Shown: positions 27,151-36,468, counted from the stretch's first letter. The stretch: 64,000 bases of DNA from Flavobacterium terrigena (GCF_900108955.1 NZ_FNYA01000002.1:62001-126000); one strand, 5' to 3'. The notes: generated from the sequence alone by a model not told the origin. Translations and numbers: made by a program.

Positions 27151-29346
27151 TTAGTTTGCGACTTCGCTTATAAATTTAATTCTCATTAATCGTAATTCTT
27201 CCGTATCGTAATCGCCGTCAAATTCTTTTAGAGCTTTTTCGATACTATCCGATTCGGATTCCATAAAATATTCGTGAATTTCTTCTTGTTGATCTTCGTC
27301 TAAAATATCATCAATCCAATATTTTATATTCAATTTTGTTCCAGAAAAAACAATTTGTTCCATTTCTTTCAACAAATCATCGAATTTCAAACCTTTTGCA
27401 GAAGCAATATCATCTAAAGCTAATTTTCTATCAATATTTTGAATAATATATAATTTGTTCGCCGAATTCGCACCTGTAGATTTCACTACTAAATCATCTG
27501 GACGAATGATATCATTATCGTCAACATATCTTGAAATCAATTCCACAAAAGGCTTCCCAAATTTCTTCGCTTTTCCTTCTCCAACTCCGTGAACATTGCT
27601 TAATTCATCAATAGAAATTGGATATTTCAGCGCCATATCTTCCAAAGATGGATCTTGGAAAACTACAAACGGTGGCACACTATGTTTCTTAGCTTCTTTT
27701 TTACGTAAATCTTTCAACATTGCCATTAAAGCTTCGTCTGCTGTTCCTGTAGATTTGGCTGCGGCAATGATGTTTTCATCTTCTTCTTCGCTAAACTCAT
27801 GATCTTCCGCCACCATAAATGAATATGGTTTTTTGATAAAATCGTTTCCAGCTTTCGTAACTTTTAAAACCCCATAACTTTCAATATCTTTTGAGATTAA
27901 TCCCGCCACTAAAATCTGACGGATTAAAGCCATCCAATATTTCTCGTCGTGTTCTTTTCCACTTCCGAAAGTTTTAAGCGTATCTATTTTTTGAGCTTTA
28001 ATAATGGCGTTAATTTTACCCACTAAAGCCAATATAACTTCTTTTGGTTTGAATAATTGTTTCGTATCGTTAATAACTTCTAACAACGTAACAATTTGAT
28101 CTTGTGCTTCGGTTTTTTTCTTCGGATTTCTAACATTGTCATCCATATCTGCACCATCGCCATTTACTTCATCAAATTCTTCACCGAAATAATGCAATAA
28201 ATACTTTCTTCTAGACATTGAAGTTTCGGCGTAAGCCACCACTTCTTGTAACAAAGCATATCCAATTTCTTGCTCAGCAATTGGTTTACCCGACATGAAT
28301 TTTTCTAACTTTTCGATGTCTTTGTATGAATAATAAGCCAAGCAAATTCCTTCGCCATCATCTCTACCAGCTCTACCCGTTTCTTGATAATAACTTTCAA
28401 GTGATTTTGGAATATCGTGATGAATTACGAAACGAACATCTGGTTTATCAATTCCCATACCGAAAGCAATAGTTGCCACTACCACATCTACATCTTCCAT
28501 AAGGAACATATCTTGATGTTTGGCACGTGTTTTTGCATCTAAACCAGCGTGATAAGGAACGGCAGAAATTCCATTTACTTGTAAAACTTGTGCAATTTCT
28601 TCTACTTTTTTTCGACTTAAGCAATAAATCACACCCGATTTTCCTTTGTGCTGCTTAATAAATCGTATTAAATCGCCTTGAACGTTTTTCGTTTTTGGGC
28701 GTATTTCGTAATATAAATTTGGTCTATTGAATGAAGCTTTAAACGTATTGGCATTCGGCATATCTAAGTTTTTCAAGATATCTTCTTGCACTTTTGGAGT
28801 AGCCGTTGCGGTAAGCCCAATAATTGGCACATCACCTAATTGTTTGATAATGCTTCTTAAGTTTCTGTATTCTGGGCGGAAATCGTGACCCCATTCTGAA
28901 ATACAATGCGCTTCATCAATCGCCACAAAAGAAATTTTCACTGTTTGTAGAAACTGAATATAATCTTCTTTCGTTAAAGATTCTGGAGCTACGTAAAGCA
29001 TTTTGGTTTTTCCAGATAAAATATCTGCTTTTACCTGATTGACTTCTGTTTTATTTAATGAAGAATTTAGAACATGCGCCACACCAATATCTGAACCCAT
29101 ACTTCTAATGGCATCCACTTGATTTTTCATTAACGCAATAAGCGGAGAAACCACAATTGCAGTTCCTTCCAAAACCAAAGCAGGCAATTGGTAACATAAA
29201 GATTTACCACCACCAGTTGGCATAATAACAAACGTGTTATTACCAGATATAATACTCGTAACTACTTTTTCTTGTAATCCTTTAAATTGAGAAAATCCAA
29301 AGTATTTTTTTAATTCTTTGTATAAATCTATATTTTGTTCTGTCAT
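27151..29346 (-). CDS. recQ: ATP-dependent DNA helicase RecQ
   Basis: 731 residues from ATG 29346 (MTEQNIDLYKELKKYFG); an in-frame earlier start at 29430 adds 28 unrelated residues and overlaps the upstream divergent region. Helicase motifs: Walker A IMPTGGGKSLCYQ (from residue 41), DEAHCISEWGHDFR, GLTATATP, YHAGLDAKTRAKHQ, ATIAFGMGIDKPDVRFVIH and QETGRAGRDD. Then an RQC-type winged helix and an HRDC domain (VPPFVVFQDPSLEDMA). The region after HRDC (~620-731) is acidic and unlike standard RecQ. Unwinds recombination intermediates. Confidence 0.96.
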   Translation of the reverse strand: MTEQNIDLYKELKKYFGFSQFKGLQEKVVTSIISGNNTFVIMPTGGGKSLCYQLPALVLEGTAIVVSPLIALMKNQVDAIRSMGSDIGVAHVLNSSLNKTEVNQVKADILSGKTKMLYVAPESLTKEDYIQFLQTVKISFVAIDEAHCISEWGHDFRPEYRNLRSIIKQLGDVPIIGLTATATPKVQEDILKNLDMPNANTFKASFNRPNLYYEIRPKTKNVQGDLIRFIKQHKGKSGVIYCLSRKKVEEIAQVLQVNGISAVPYHAGLDAKTRAKHQDMFLMEDVDVVVATIAFGMGIDKPDVRFVIHHDIPKSLESYYQETGRAGRDDGEGICLAYYSYKDIEKLEKFMSGKPIAEQEIGYALLQEVVAYAETSMSRRKYLLHYFGEEFDEVNGDGADMDDNVRNPKKKTEAQDQIVTLLEVINDTKQLFKPKEVILALVGKINAIIKAQKIDTLKTFGSGKEHDEKYWMALIRQILVAGLISKDIESYGVLKVTKAGNDFIKKPYSFMVAEDHEFSEEEDENIIAAAKSTGTADEALMAMLKDLRKKEAKKHSVPPFVVFQDPSLEDMALKYPISIDELSNVHGVGEGKAKKFGKPFVELISRYVDDNDIIRPDDLVVKSTGANSANKLYIIQNIDRKLALDDIASAKGLKFDDLLKEMEQIVFSGTKLNIKYWIDDILDEDQQEEIHEYFMESESDSIEKALKEFDGDYDTEELRLMRIKFISEVAN

Positions 29347-29405
29347 AAAAAATGGGTTGAACTTATAAACAAATATTTTTAGCCAATTATTATTTGAATT
29401 TTGTC

Positions 29406-29413
29406 TAAATTTG
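29406..29413 (+). promoter_or_regulatory. Putative -7 box of the kdsD-tatC operon
   Basis: TAAATTTG matches TAnnTTTG. It lies 53 bases before the proposed TTG start at 29467 and downstream of the frame-opening TTG at 29401, arguing against that earlier start. No clear -33 box is seen. Confidence 0.4.
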
Positions 29414-29466
29414 CAATTATAAAGATACAACTATTCTTTAAAAACAAAAATATAATTCATTTAATT

Positions 29467-30432
29467 TTGAATACAACACAATCTATCCTAGAAAACGCAA
29501 AGCAATCTATACTTTCACAGAGCGAAAGTATCCAAAAACTAACAAATTATCTTACTGATGATTTTGCCAAAACCGTGCAACTTATCTTCGAATCAAAAGG
29601 AAGATTAGTCGTTACAGGAATTGGAAAAAGTGCCATAATTGCTCAAAAAATTGTTGCTACTTTAAATTCAACTGGAACACCTTCGATATTTTTACATGCT
29701 GCTGAAGCGATTCACGGCGATTTAGGTATGATTCAAAATGGCGATTTGGTACTTTGTATTTCGAAAAGTGGAAACAGTCCAGAAATTAAGGTTTTAGCAC
29801 CAATTATCAAAAGTTTCGGTACGACGTTAATTGGAATGACGGCAAACACTACTTCGTTTTTAGCGACTTCATCTGATTTAGTTTTACATGCACACGTAGA
29901 TGCCGAATGTTGTCCAATTGGTTTAGCACCAACAAACAGTACAACTGCTCAATTGGTTTTAGGTGATGCGATTGCCGTTTGTTTGATGAAATTGAGAAAT
30001 TTTCAAGCGGAAGATTTTGCTAAATACCATCCAGGTGGTGCTTTAGGTAAAAAATTATTGTTGCGTGTAAAAGACATGTTAGACAATACACACGCACCAC
30101 AAGTTGCTCCAGATGCTTCGATTAAGAAAGTTATTATGGAAATTTCCGAAAAACGTTTAGGTGTTACAGCCGTAATTGAAAACGGTGTAGTTATTGGAAT
30201 TATTACCGATGGTGATATTAGAAGAATGTTGACAGATAGAGAAACTTTTTCTGATTTAACAGCACAAGATATTATGACAAAAAATCCAAAATCAATTGCT
30301 TCAACTGTTTTAGTTTCAGAAGCTTTAGATGTTTTGGAAGATTATAAAATTACACAATTGATGGTTATTGATAATGGAACTTACAAAGGTGTGTTGCATT
30401 TACACGATATTTTAAAAGAAGGAATTGTATAA
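29467..30432 (+). CDS. kdsD: Arabinose-5-phosphate isomerase, KpsF/GutQ family
   Basis: 321 residues if translation starts at TTG 29467 (LNTTQSILENAKQSILSQSESI, matching the usual N-terminus); no in-frame ATG exists until deep inside the SIS domain, so a non-ATG start is required. SIS domain with VTGIGKSAIIAQKIVATLNSTGTPSIFLHAAEAIHGDLGMI and the LCISKSGNSPEI loop, CCPIGLAPTNSTTAQL, then two CBS repeats (VKDMLDN... and DIMTKNPKSI...). Makes D-arabinose-5-phosphate for Kdo, the inner LPS sugar. Its stop overlaps the tatC start (TAATG). Confidence 0.93.
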   Translation: MNTTQSILENAKQSILSQSESIQKLTNYLTDDFAKTVQLIFESKGRLVVTGIGKSAIIAQKIVATLNSTGTPSIFLHAAEAIHGDLGMIQNGDLVLCISKSGNSPEIKVLAPIIKSFGTTLIGMTANTTSFLATSSDLVLHAHVDAECCPIGLAPTNSTTAQLVLGDAIAVCLMKLRNFQAEDFAKYHPGGALGKKLLLRVKDMLDNTHAPQVAPDASIKKVIMEISEKRLGVTAVIENGVVIGIITDGDIRRMLTDRETFSDLTAQDIMTKNPKSIASTVLVSEALDVLEDYKITQLMVIDNGTYKGVLHLHDILKEGIV

Positions 30433-31262
30433 TGGCAAAAAAGAATAAAAAGAACATTAACGAAATGACTTTTTTAGATCATCTTGAAGAATTAAGATGG
30501 TTATTAGTAAGAAGTTCGGCAGCTATATTAATTGGAGCAACAATTGCTTGGTACTTTAGTGATTTCATTTTTAAAACTATTATTTTCGGACCAATGGAAG
30601 GTGATTTTATTACCTATCAGTTTTTCTGTGATTTGGCTCATAAATACGATTTAGACAAAAGTTTTTGCGATGCTACATTAAATTTCAGCATACAAAATAC
30701 AGAAATTGAAGGTCAAATATCTTTGTTAGTTTGGACGTGTATTACGGCTGGATTAATCATTAGTTTTCCTTATATTTTATTGCAATTTTGGAATTTCATC
30801 AGTCCAGCTTTGTATAAAAAAGAAAAGAAAAACGCTGTAAAATTCATCGTGATTTCATCATTGTTATTCTTTTTAGGAGTAGCTTTTGGTTATTTCGTAT
30901 TAACACCGTTATCGTTAAACTTTTTATCTACTTTCTCAGTTTCTGATGTCATAAAAAATGATATTAATGTGAATTCGTATATCGGAACGGTAAAAACCAC
31001 AACATTAGCGACTGGATTGGTTTTCGAATTACCAATAATTATTTATTTTTTGTCTTCTTTAGGATTAGTAACTCCATCGTTTTTAAGAGAATACAGAAAA
31101 TGGGCGTATGTAATTATCTTAATTATTGCAGCGATTGTAACACCGCCAGATGTAATCAGTCAAATTATAGTTACGATTCCATTAGTGATTTTATTTGAAA
31201 TAAGTATTTTCATTAGTGCTTTCATAAATAACAAAAACAACAAAAAAATAACCACTACATAA
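30432..31262 (+). CDS. tatC: Sec-independent protein translocase TatC
   Basis: 276 residues. Cytoplasmic N-terminus with the conserved MTFLDHLEELRWLLVRS motif, then six predicted membrane helices; the segment FWNFISPALYKKEKKNAV and FGYFVLTPLSLNFL match the family, and FELPIIIYFLSSLGLVTPSFLREYRKWA is a conserved loop and helix. TatC receives twin-arginine signal peptides for export of folded proteins. It overlaps kdsD by one base upstream and the AhpD-like gene by one base downstream. TatA is not in the window. Confidence 0.97.
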   Translation: MAKKNKKNINEMTFLDHLEELRWLLVRSSAAILIGATIAWYFSDFIFKTIIFGPMEGDFITYQFFCDLAHKYDLDKSFCDATLNFSIQNTEIEGQISLLVWTCITAGLIISFPYILLQFWNFISPALYKKEKKNAVKFIVISSLLFFLGVAFGYFVLTPLSLNFLSTFSVSDVIKNDINVNSYIGTVKTTTLATGLVFELPIIIYFLSSLGLVTPSFLREYRKWAYVIILIIAAIVTPPDVISQIIVTIPLVILFEISIFISAFINNKNNKKITTT

Positions 31263-31615
31263 TGAGCGATTTAATTAAAGAATTCAACGATTATCGTGCT
31301 AAAATGAATGAAAAATTATTAGCTGATGATAATAAAGTGATTAAAAGAATTTTCAATTTAGACACCAACACCTATATGGAAGGCGCGCTAGATGTGAAAA
31401 CAAAAGAATTGTTAGGTTTAGTAGCTTCAGCTGTTTTACGTTGTGATGATTGCATTAAATACCATTTAGAAACCGCTTACAAAAATGGAGTAAATCGTAC
31501 AGAAATGATGGAAGCCATGAGTATTGCGACTTTAGTTGGTGGTACAATTGTAATTCCGCATTTGCGTAGAGCCTATGAATTTTGGGAAGCTTTAGAAAAC
31601 AAGGCAATTAAATAA
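31262..31615 (+). CDS. Carboxymuconolactone decarboxylase / AhpD-like protein
   Basis: 117 residues forming the all-helical CMD fold with the redox-type motif Cys61-x-x-Cys64-x-x-x-His68 (RCDDCIKYHLETAYKNG), as in AhpD-family proteins that reduce peroxiredoxin partners. The decarboxylase name is inherited from the fold; a thiol-redox role is likelier here because both cysteines and the His are kept. Its start overlaps the tatC stop, so it is part of the kdsD operon. Confidence 0.9.
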   Translation: MSDLIKEFNDYRAKMNEKLLADDNKVIKRIFNLDTNTYMEGALDVKTKELLGLVASAVLRCDDCIKYHLETAYKNGVNRTEMMEAMSIATLVGGTIVIPHLRRAYEFWEALENKAIK

Positions 31616-31708
31616 TTAGCCTATGTGCCAATTATCCGAAAAGTTAAACTAGTAATAATAAAATTTCAACTTCAAATAAATTTAATATTTTTACAAAATA
31701 TTGAAACA

Positions 31709-31737
31709 TTGGCATATTGCCAAATTGACAATTGACA
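31709..31737. repeat. Short inverted and tandem repeats upstream of lptB
   Basis: TTGGCA-TAT-TGCCAA (31709-31723) directly followed by two tandem ATTGACA heptamers (31724-31730, 31731-31737), 12 bases before the lptB ATG. Possibly a regulator site or a dispersed intergenic repeat; no consensus known to me applies. Confidence 0.35.
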
Positions 31738-31748
31738 TATTAAAAACG

Positions 31749-32522
31749 ATGAAATTAAGAGCCGAAAATTTAGTTAAAACGTACAAGAAAAGAAGTGTTG
31801 TAAAAGGGATTTCAGTAGAAGTAAATCAGGGAGAAATTGTTGGTTTATTAGGTCCGAATGGAGCCGGAAAAACAACTTCTTTTTACATGATTGTAGGTTT
31901 AGTTAAACCAAATAGCGGAAATATTTATTTAGACGATATGAATATTACCGATTTTCCGATGTACAAACGTGCACAAAACGGAATTGGGTATTTGGCACAA
32001 GAAGCTTCGGTTTTTAGAAAATTGAGTATTGAAGACAATATTTTGTCGGTTTTACAATTGACAAATCTGACCAAAAAAGAACAAGAAGCCAAAATGGAAA
32101 GCTTAATTGAAGAGTTTTCTTTAGGACATATTCGTACAAACCGTGGTGATTTATTATCAGGTGGTGAACGAAGAAGAACGGAAATTGCACGTTGTTTAGC
32201 AACCGATCCAAAATTCATTTTATTAGATGAACCTTTTGCTGGAGTTGACCCAGTTGCAGTAGAAGATATTCAGCGAATTGTAGCCCAATTGAAAAACAAA
32301 AACATTGGAATTTTAATTACCGACCATAACGTACAAGAAACTTTAGCGATTACTGACAAAACGTATTTAATGTTTGAAGGTGGAATTTTAAAAGCTGGAA
32401 AACCAGAAGAATTGGTAGAAGATGAAATGGTTAGAAGAGTGTATTTAGGTCAGAATTTCGAATTAAGAAAAACAAAAATTGATTTCAATACACCTAAAAC
32501 TGATGCAGAAATAGATTTTTAA
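31749..32522 (+). CDS. lptB: LPS export ABC transporter ATPase LptB
   Basis: 257 residues from ATG 31749 ([22 protein letters not shown], the family start); the longer frame from 31701 adds 16 residues spanning the repeat cluster. Walker [10 protein letters not shown] (35-43), Q-loop [13 protein letters not shown] (typical of LptB), signature [14 protein letters not shown], Walker [14 protein letters not shown]. LptB powers LptFG extraction of LPS from the inner membrane. A C-terminal ~20-residue extension ([19 protein letters not shown]) goes beyond the E. coli protein. The neighbouring kdsD supports an LPS theme. Confidence 0.95.
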   Translation: MKLRAENLVKTYKKRSVVKGISVEVNQGEIVGLLGPNGAGKTTSFYMIVGLVKPNSGNIYLDDMNITDFPMYKRAQNGIGYLAQEASVFRKLSIEDNILSVLQLTNLTKKEQEAKMESLIEEFSLGHIRTNRGDLLSGGERRRTEIARCLATDPKFILLDEPFAGVDPVAVEDIQRIVAQLKNKNIGILITDHNVQETLAITDKTYLMFEGGILKAGKPEELVEDEMVRRVYLGQNFELRKTKIDFNTPKTDAEIDF

Positions 32523-32523
32523 T

Positions 32524-33021
32524 ATGTCAGATTTAATAACTGTTTATAAAGTTTCAAAACAGAACCAAATTAATGTTATAAAAAAATCGAGATTATATTA
32601 TCTTCTATTTTTTGCCAGTCCTTTTTCGTGTTTTTTTACAGACATTAAATTTTGCATATATTTTACTTTAGTAATTTTTATTCCAATTTTAATCCAATTT
32701 ATTATTCATTTAGATTATTACATAAATGATAGAAATAAAGAAATTGAAATAAACTTTTCTGACAGAATTATTACAATAAAGAAAAATAACATTAAGGAAT
32801 CTTTTAGTTTCAATGATGTTAAATCGATTCTTATTCAAAAAGGTCATATTAACGCTTCAAGTGATCCTAAAGCACTACCGTTTTCTTTTTATAATTATTA
32901 TACAATTAAACTTTTAAATGACAAAGAGTATGTTTTTACAGATTTACTATGTCAAAGATTAAACGTATTCGAATTAAACAAATTAACTAAATCGAAAGTA
33001 AATTTCATAAATATCATATAA
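32524..33021 (+). CDS. Membrane protein with possible bacterial PH-like domain
   Basis: 165 residues, not recognised. Two membrane segments (~25-70; LYYLLFFASPFSCFF and IYFTLVIFIPILIQFIIHL) are followed by a soluble part whose pattern (EIEINFSDRIITIKKNNIKESFSFNDVKSILIQ) resembles bacterial PH-like or YdbT-type strands. Starts one base after the lptB stop, so it may be translationally coupled, but AT content is higher than its neighbours. Function unknown. Confidence 0.7.
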   Translation: MSDLITVYKVSKQNQINVIKKSRLYYLLFFASPFSCFFTDIKFCIYFTLVIFIPILIQFIIHLDYYINDRNKEIEINFSDRIITIKKNNIKESFSFNDVKSILIQKGHINASSDPKALPFSFYNYYTIKLLNDKEYVFTDLLCQRLNVFELNKLTKSKVNFINII

Positions 33022-33022
33022 T

Positions 33023-33256
33023 ATGAAAAATCCATCAAAAGAACAATTAGAAGCATGGCACAAAGATCCAAACAATTGGAAATTTGGCGTATTTTATTAT
33101 AACCCAGAAGACGAAAGATTATTACCACCTAAAAGAGCTGCTTGGATGGGCTGGACAACTAACTTTGCAAATTCAAAATCTGTTGCATTATTAGTTGCGA
33201 TTATTTTTCTAATTGTATTTCTAATGGCACTTTTGCCAAAAAAATGGGTTATTTAG
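33023..33256 (+). CDS. DUF5808-like small membrane protein, copy 1
   Basis: 77 residues. The soluble start (DPNNWKFGVFYYNPEDERLLPPKRAAWMGWTTNFAN) resembles DUF5808 (a pattern of NPxDxRLxxPKRxGxGWTxNF), followed by one hydrophobic helix (SVALLVAIIFLIVFLMALL). Begins one base after the previous gene and is followed 34 bases later by a close duplicate (33291-33518). Function unknown. Confidence 0.75.
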   Translation: MKNPSKEQLEAWHKDPNNWKFGVFYYNPEDERLLPPKRAAWMGWTTNFANSKSVALLVAIIFLIVFLMALLPKKWVI

Positions 33257-33290
33257 TTACTTCATATCAATTCAAATCTGCATAACAAAA

Positions 33291-33518
33291 GTGAAAAATC
33301 CATCAAAAGAACAAATAGAAGCATGGCGTAAAGATTCTAATAATTGGAAATTTGGTGTGTTTTATTATAATCCCGAAGACGAAAGTTTATTACCACCAAA
33401 AAGAGAAGCTTGGATGGGTTTTACTGTAAATTTCGCGAATTGGAAATCTATTGGATTACTTATTCTTTCTTTAGGTTTTTTCTCTTTTGTAATTTCAATG
33501 ATACTACACAAGAATTAA
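33291..33518 (+). CDS. DUF5808-like small membrane protein, copy 2
   Basis: 75 residues, starting with GTG at 33291. Its first ~50 residues repeat those of 33023-33256 with few changes (WRKDSNNWKFGVFYYNPEDESLLPPKREAWMG), while the membrane helix (IGLLILSLGFFSFVISMIL) has diverged. This is a tandem gene duplication. It ends two bases before the opposing GH25 stop with no terminator between them. Confidence 0.75.
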   Translation: MKNPSKEQIEAWRKDSNNWKFGVFYYNPEDESLLPPKREAWMGFTVNFANWKSIGLLILSLGFFSFVISMILHKN

Positions 33519-33520
33519 GT

Positions 33521-34366
33521 TTATTTCAAACAGACTTTCTTTAAATCGTCTACATTTCCGTTGAAAACATTGACATCAACTAATTCGTCAACGCCATGAA
33601 GTTGGGCTTTTTCTGTAAATTGCCACATCAAATAATCGTCTTCAATTTTTTCTTTCCACGGATTGTAATTCGCTATCCAAAATTGGTAACTTGGAAAATC
33701 TTCTTGTAAAAAATCTTCATAGTATTTTTCTCCTGTGTAAATTATCGGTTTCACTCCATAATGTTTTTCTACAATAGATAACCAATTTTGCAAACCTTCT
33801 TTCAGTTTGTCCATTGATTGTCCTTTTGGCATTTTTTCGATATCTAAAATCGGAGGTAAATGACCTTTTCGTAATTTTACGGTTGCGATAAAATTATTCG
33901 CTTGATCTGTAGAATTTTCATCCGGTCGATAATAATGATAAGCACCTTGAATGTACATGGATTCCGTTAAATTTCTCCAGTTTTTCTTGAATTTCAAATC
34001 GATTTTATTACTTCCAGCTGTGGCACGAACGATAACAAATTTCAGTTCAAATTGTTCTTCAATGGCTTCAATATTATCCCAATCTACTGTTCCTTGATAC
34101 TGCGAAACATCAATTCCGAAAATTTTTCCTTTGTGCTTATCAACAATATCGTTAATACGCTTATCTTCTAATTTTCGTTGATTCGCAGTTAGTTCATTAT
34201 TTTTGATTTTAAACCCTAAATAATATAAAACCGCATCTTTTTTTTGATACACAAAAATAATCGTACACAATAACAAAAAAAGTCCAACAATCCATTTTAC
34301 GGATTTCGGACTAATTATAGATTGTTTTTTACTTTTAGAAGGATATTTTCTTCTGGTTGCTGCCAT
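33521..34366 (-). CDS. GH25 family lysozyme, membrane-anchored
   Basis: 281 residues. Basic N-terminus, one transmembrane segment (WIVGLFLLLCTIIFVY, ~26-41), then a GH25 muramidase domain: FGIDVSQYQGTVDW (Asp acid/base candidate), FVIVRATAG, GAYHYYRPDE, PPILDIEKMP (Asp/Glu catalytic pair), PIIYTGEKYYEDFL and FWIANYNPW. Cleaves the MurNAc-GlcNAc bond of peptidoglycan, in the periplasm. Overlaps the stop of pssA by one base (TAATG), so translation is probably coupled. Confidence 0.92.
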   Translation of the reverse strand: MAATRRKYPSKSKKQSIISPKSVKWIVGLFLLLCTIIFVYQKKDAVLYYLGFKIKNNELTANQRKLEDKRINDIVDKHKGKIFGIDVSQYQGTVDWDNIEAIEEQFELKFVIVRATAGSNKIDLKFKKNWRNLTESMYIQGAYHYYRPDENSTDQANNFIATVKLRKGHLPPILDIEKMPKGQSMDKLKEGLQNWLSIVEKHYGVKPIIYTGEKYYEDFLQEDFPSYQFWIANYNPWKEKIEDDYLMWQFTEKAQLHGVDELVDVNVFNGNVDDLKKVCLK

Positions 34367-35109
34367 TAAACTTTCTTAAGAAGCGTATTATTTACAACCG
34401 ATAAAATCACATATAATAAAATGATAATCGGAATCGCAATAAATTCTAAAAGTCCAATTAAAACTACAGAAAGAATCAAAAACACCACTTGCATTTTATA
34501 TTTTTCCCAGCTAAAACTCTTCACTTTTAAAGAGAACAAAGGAATTTCTGCATTTAATAAATAAGCACTTAAAGCTGTAATTCCAACTAAAACGTATGGA
34601 TTACTTAATGTATCAATCACAAAATCTACATCAGTATATTGAAACTGAATCATTGGGATACTCATAATCAATAAGGCATTTGCTGGAGTTGGCAAACCAA
34701 TAAATGAATCTGTTTGACGCGTATCTACATTAAATTTCGCTAATCTGTAGCAAGAAGCTAACGTAATTAGGAAACCTAAATAAGGAACTACACCCATAAA
34801 ATAAGTGTCTTCCGTTAAATTATATTGTGATTGATTTTCTTGAATATCACCAAGCATTTTATACATAACCAAACCTGGCACAACACCACTGGTAACCATA
34901 TCTGCCAAAGAATCTAATTGTAAACCAATTGGACTTTGAACTTTCCAAATTCTAGCAAAGAAACCATCCCAAAAATCGAAGAAAATCCCTAAACAAACCA
35001 GAGAAAAAGCTTCTCTGTAACTTCCGTTAAATGCGTGAATTAAAGCGCATAAACCAGCAAATAAATTCAATAAGGTAATAACGTTAGGAATGTGTTTTTT
35101 TATGCTCAT
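34366..35109 (-). CDS. pssA: CDP-diacylglycerol-serine O-phosphatidyltransferase
   Basis: 247 residues. The CDP-alcohol phosphotransferase signature DG-x2-AR-x8-G-x3-D-x3-D is complete in WDGFFARIWKVQSPIGLQLD followed by SLAD. About seven membrane helices. N-terminal IPNVITLLNLFAGLCALIHAF is typical of PssA type II, which makes phosphatidylserine as precursor of phosphatidylethanolamine. TACATTTG at 35147-35154 on the minus strand may be its -7 box. Confidence 0.93.
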   Translation of the reverse strand: MSIKKHIPNVITLLNLFAGLCALIHAFNGSYREAFSLVCLGIFFDFWDGFFARIWKVQSPIGLQLDSLADMVTSGVVPGLVMYKMLGDIQENQSQYNLTEDTYFMGVVPYLGFLITLASCYRLAKFNVDTRQTDSFIGLPTPANALLIMSIPMIQFQYTDVDFVIDTLSNPYVLVGITALSAYLLNAEIPLFSLKVKSFSWEKYKMQVVFLILSVVLIGLLEFIAIPIIILLYVILSVVNNTLLKKV

Positions 35110-35215
35110 CTTCTTAAAAATTTCTTAAATGTGATAAATTCTACAACAAATGTAAACAATAAAATGAAAGAATTTGAGTTTATTAAGTAAGAAATTATGA
35201 TATTTGTGTTAGAAT

Positions 35216-35250
35216 TAAATTTGCTTTGAACTCGCCACTAATAACGAGTT
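35216..35250 (+). promoter_or_regulatory. Candidate -7 box and leader hairpin of the PorV-like gene
   Basis: TAAATTTG at 35216-35223 fits the -7 consensus but lacks a placed -33 box. It is followed by a small hairpin, AACTCG (35229-35234) / CGAGTT (35245-35250). If used, the leader would be about 90 bases. Low confidence. Confidence 0.3.
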
Positions 35251-35321
35251 TGTTGTAAACAAACACCTTTTAAAAAAAAGCGATAACATTTATGACCGCT
35301 AAAAAAGTCTACTTTGCATAA

Positions 35322-36395
35322 ATGAAAAAGATATTACTATTAATTGTCATTTTGGCTTCCACGTCAATTTCGGCACAAACTATTCGTAAATATTCCAACG
35401 AATTTTTAAACATTGGGGTTGATGCTGCTGCGTTAGGGATGAGTAATGCCGTAACCGCACAAACTGCCGATGTGAATTCTGGATATTGGAATCCGGCTGG
35501 AATTTTGCAATTAGAAGATAAACAAATTGCCTTGATGCACGCAAATTATTTTGCCAATATTGCGCAATATGATTACGCAGCTTTTGCGATGCCTATTGAC
35601 GACAGAAGTGCTTGGGGACTTTCCCTAATCCGTTTTGGAGTAGATGATATTTTAAACACAACACAATTAATTGATAGCGAAGGAAATATCGATTACAATA
35701 GGGTTTCGCTTTTTTCTACTGCCGATTATGGTGTGACTTTTTCTTACGCGAGAAAATTGCCTTTAGAAGGCTTTAATTATGGCGTGAATGCGAAAGTAAT
35801 CCGAAGAATTATTGGAGATTTCGCTTCTTCTTGGGGATTTGGATTTGATTTAGGATTACAATTTCAAAACAAAAGCGATTGGAAATTTGGTTTAATGTTA
35901 CGAGATATTACTACGACTTACAACACGTGGAGTATTAACGAAGAAGAATACGAGAAAATTAAAAATGCGGTTCCAGGTGAAAATCAGGAATTACCTGAAA
36001 CAAGTGAACTTACCTTACCAAAAGCACAATTTGGATTATCGAAAAAATTCGAATTTCATTACGATTATACCTTAACAACTGCAGCAAATTTGAATATGGA
36101 ATTTGCACAAACGAACGATATTATTTCAACAAGTGTGGTAAGTATAAATCCAGCTGTTGGATTTGAATTTGGCTATATCGATTTGGCTTTCTTACGTGCG
36201 GGTGTTGGGAATTTTCAACAAATTACACAAATTGACAATACAAGTAAAGTGAGTTTTCAACCGAATATTGGTTTAGGATTCAAATACAAAGGTATTCAAG
36301 TGGATTATGCTTTAACCGATTTAGGAAATCAAAGTGCGGCTTTATATTCGAATGTGTTTTCTGTAAAAGTGGATTTAGGTATTTTTAGAAGATAA
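35322..36395 (+). CDS. PorV/PorQ-type outer-membrane protein (PorV2-like)
   Basis: 357 residues. Signal peptide MKKILLLIVILASTSISAQ, then GVDAAALGMSNAVTAQTADVNSGYWNPAGI, the conserved opening of the PorV/UPF0164 family, and a full-length beta-barrel ending in the aromatic-containing FSVKVDLGIFRR. PorV proteins bind and shuttle T9SS cargo sorting domains at the outer membrane; the PorV2 paralog is recalled as a putative T9SS component without proven function. The window encodes several T9SS cargos but no other core component. Followed 73 bases later by an Lnb-like gene. Confidence 0.82.
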   Translation: MKKILLLIVILASTSISAQTIRKYSNEFLNIGVDAAALGMSNAVTAQTADVNSGYWNPAGILQLEDKQIALMHANYFANIAQYDYAAFAMPIDDRSAWGLSLIRFGVDDILNTTQLIDSEGNIDYNRVSLFSTADYGVTFSYARKLPLEGFNYGVNAKVIRRIIGDFASSWGFGFDLGLQFQNKSDWKFGLMLRDITTTYNTWSINEEEYEKIKNAVPGENQELPETSELTLPKAQFGLSKKFEFHYDYTLTTAANLNMEFAQTNDIISTSVVSINPAVGFEFGYIDLAFLRAGVGNFQQITQIDNTSKVSFQPNIGLGFKYKGIQVDYALTDLGNQSAALYSNVFSVKVDLGIFRR

Positions 36396-36468
36396 ATTAT
36401 AAGTATTCAGTCTCAACAGTATTCAGTTAAATAAAATCAGTTAAATCCGCAAAATCTGCGTACCTATT

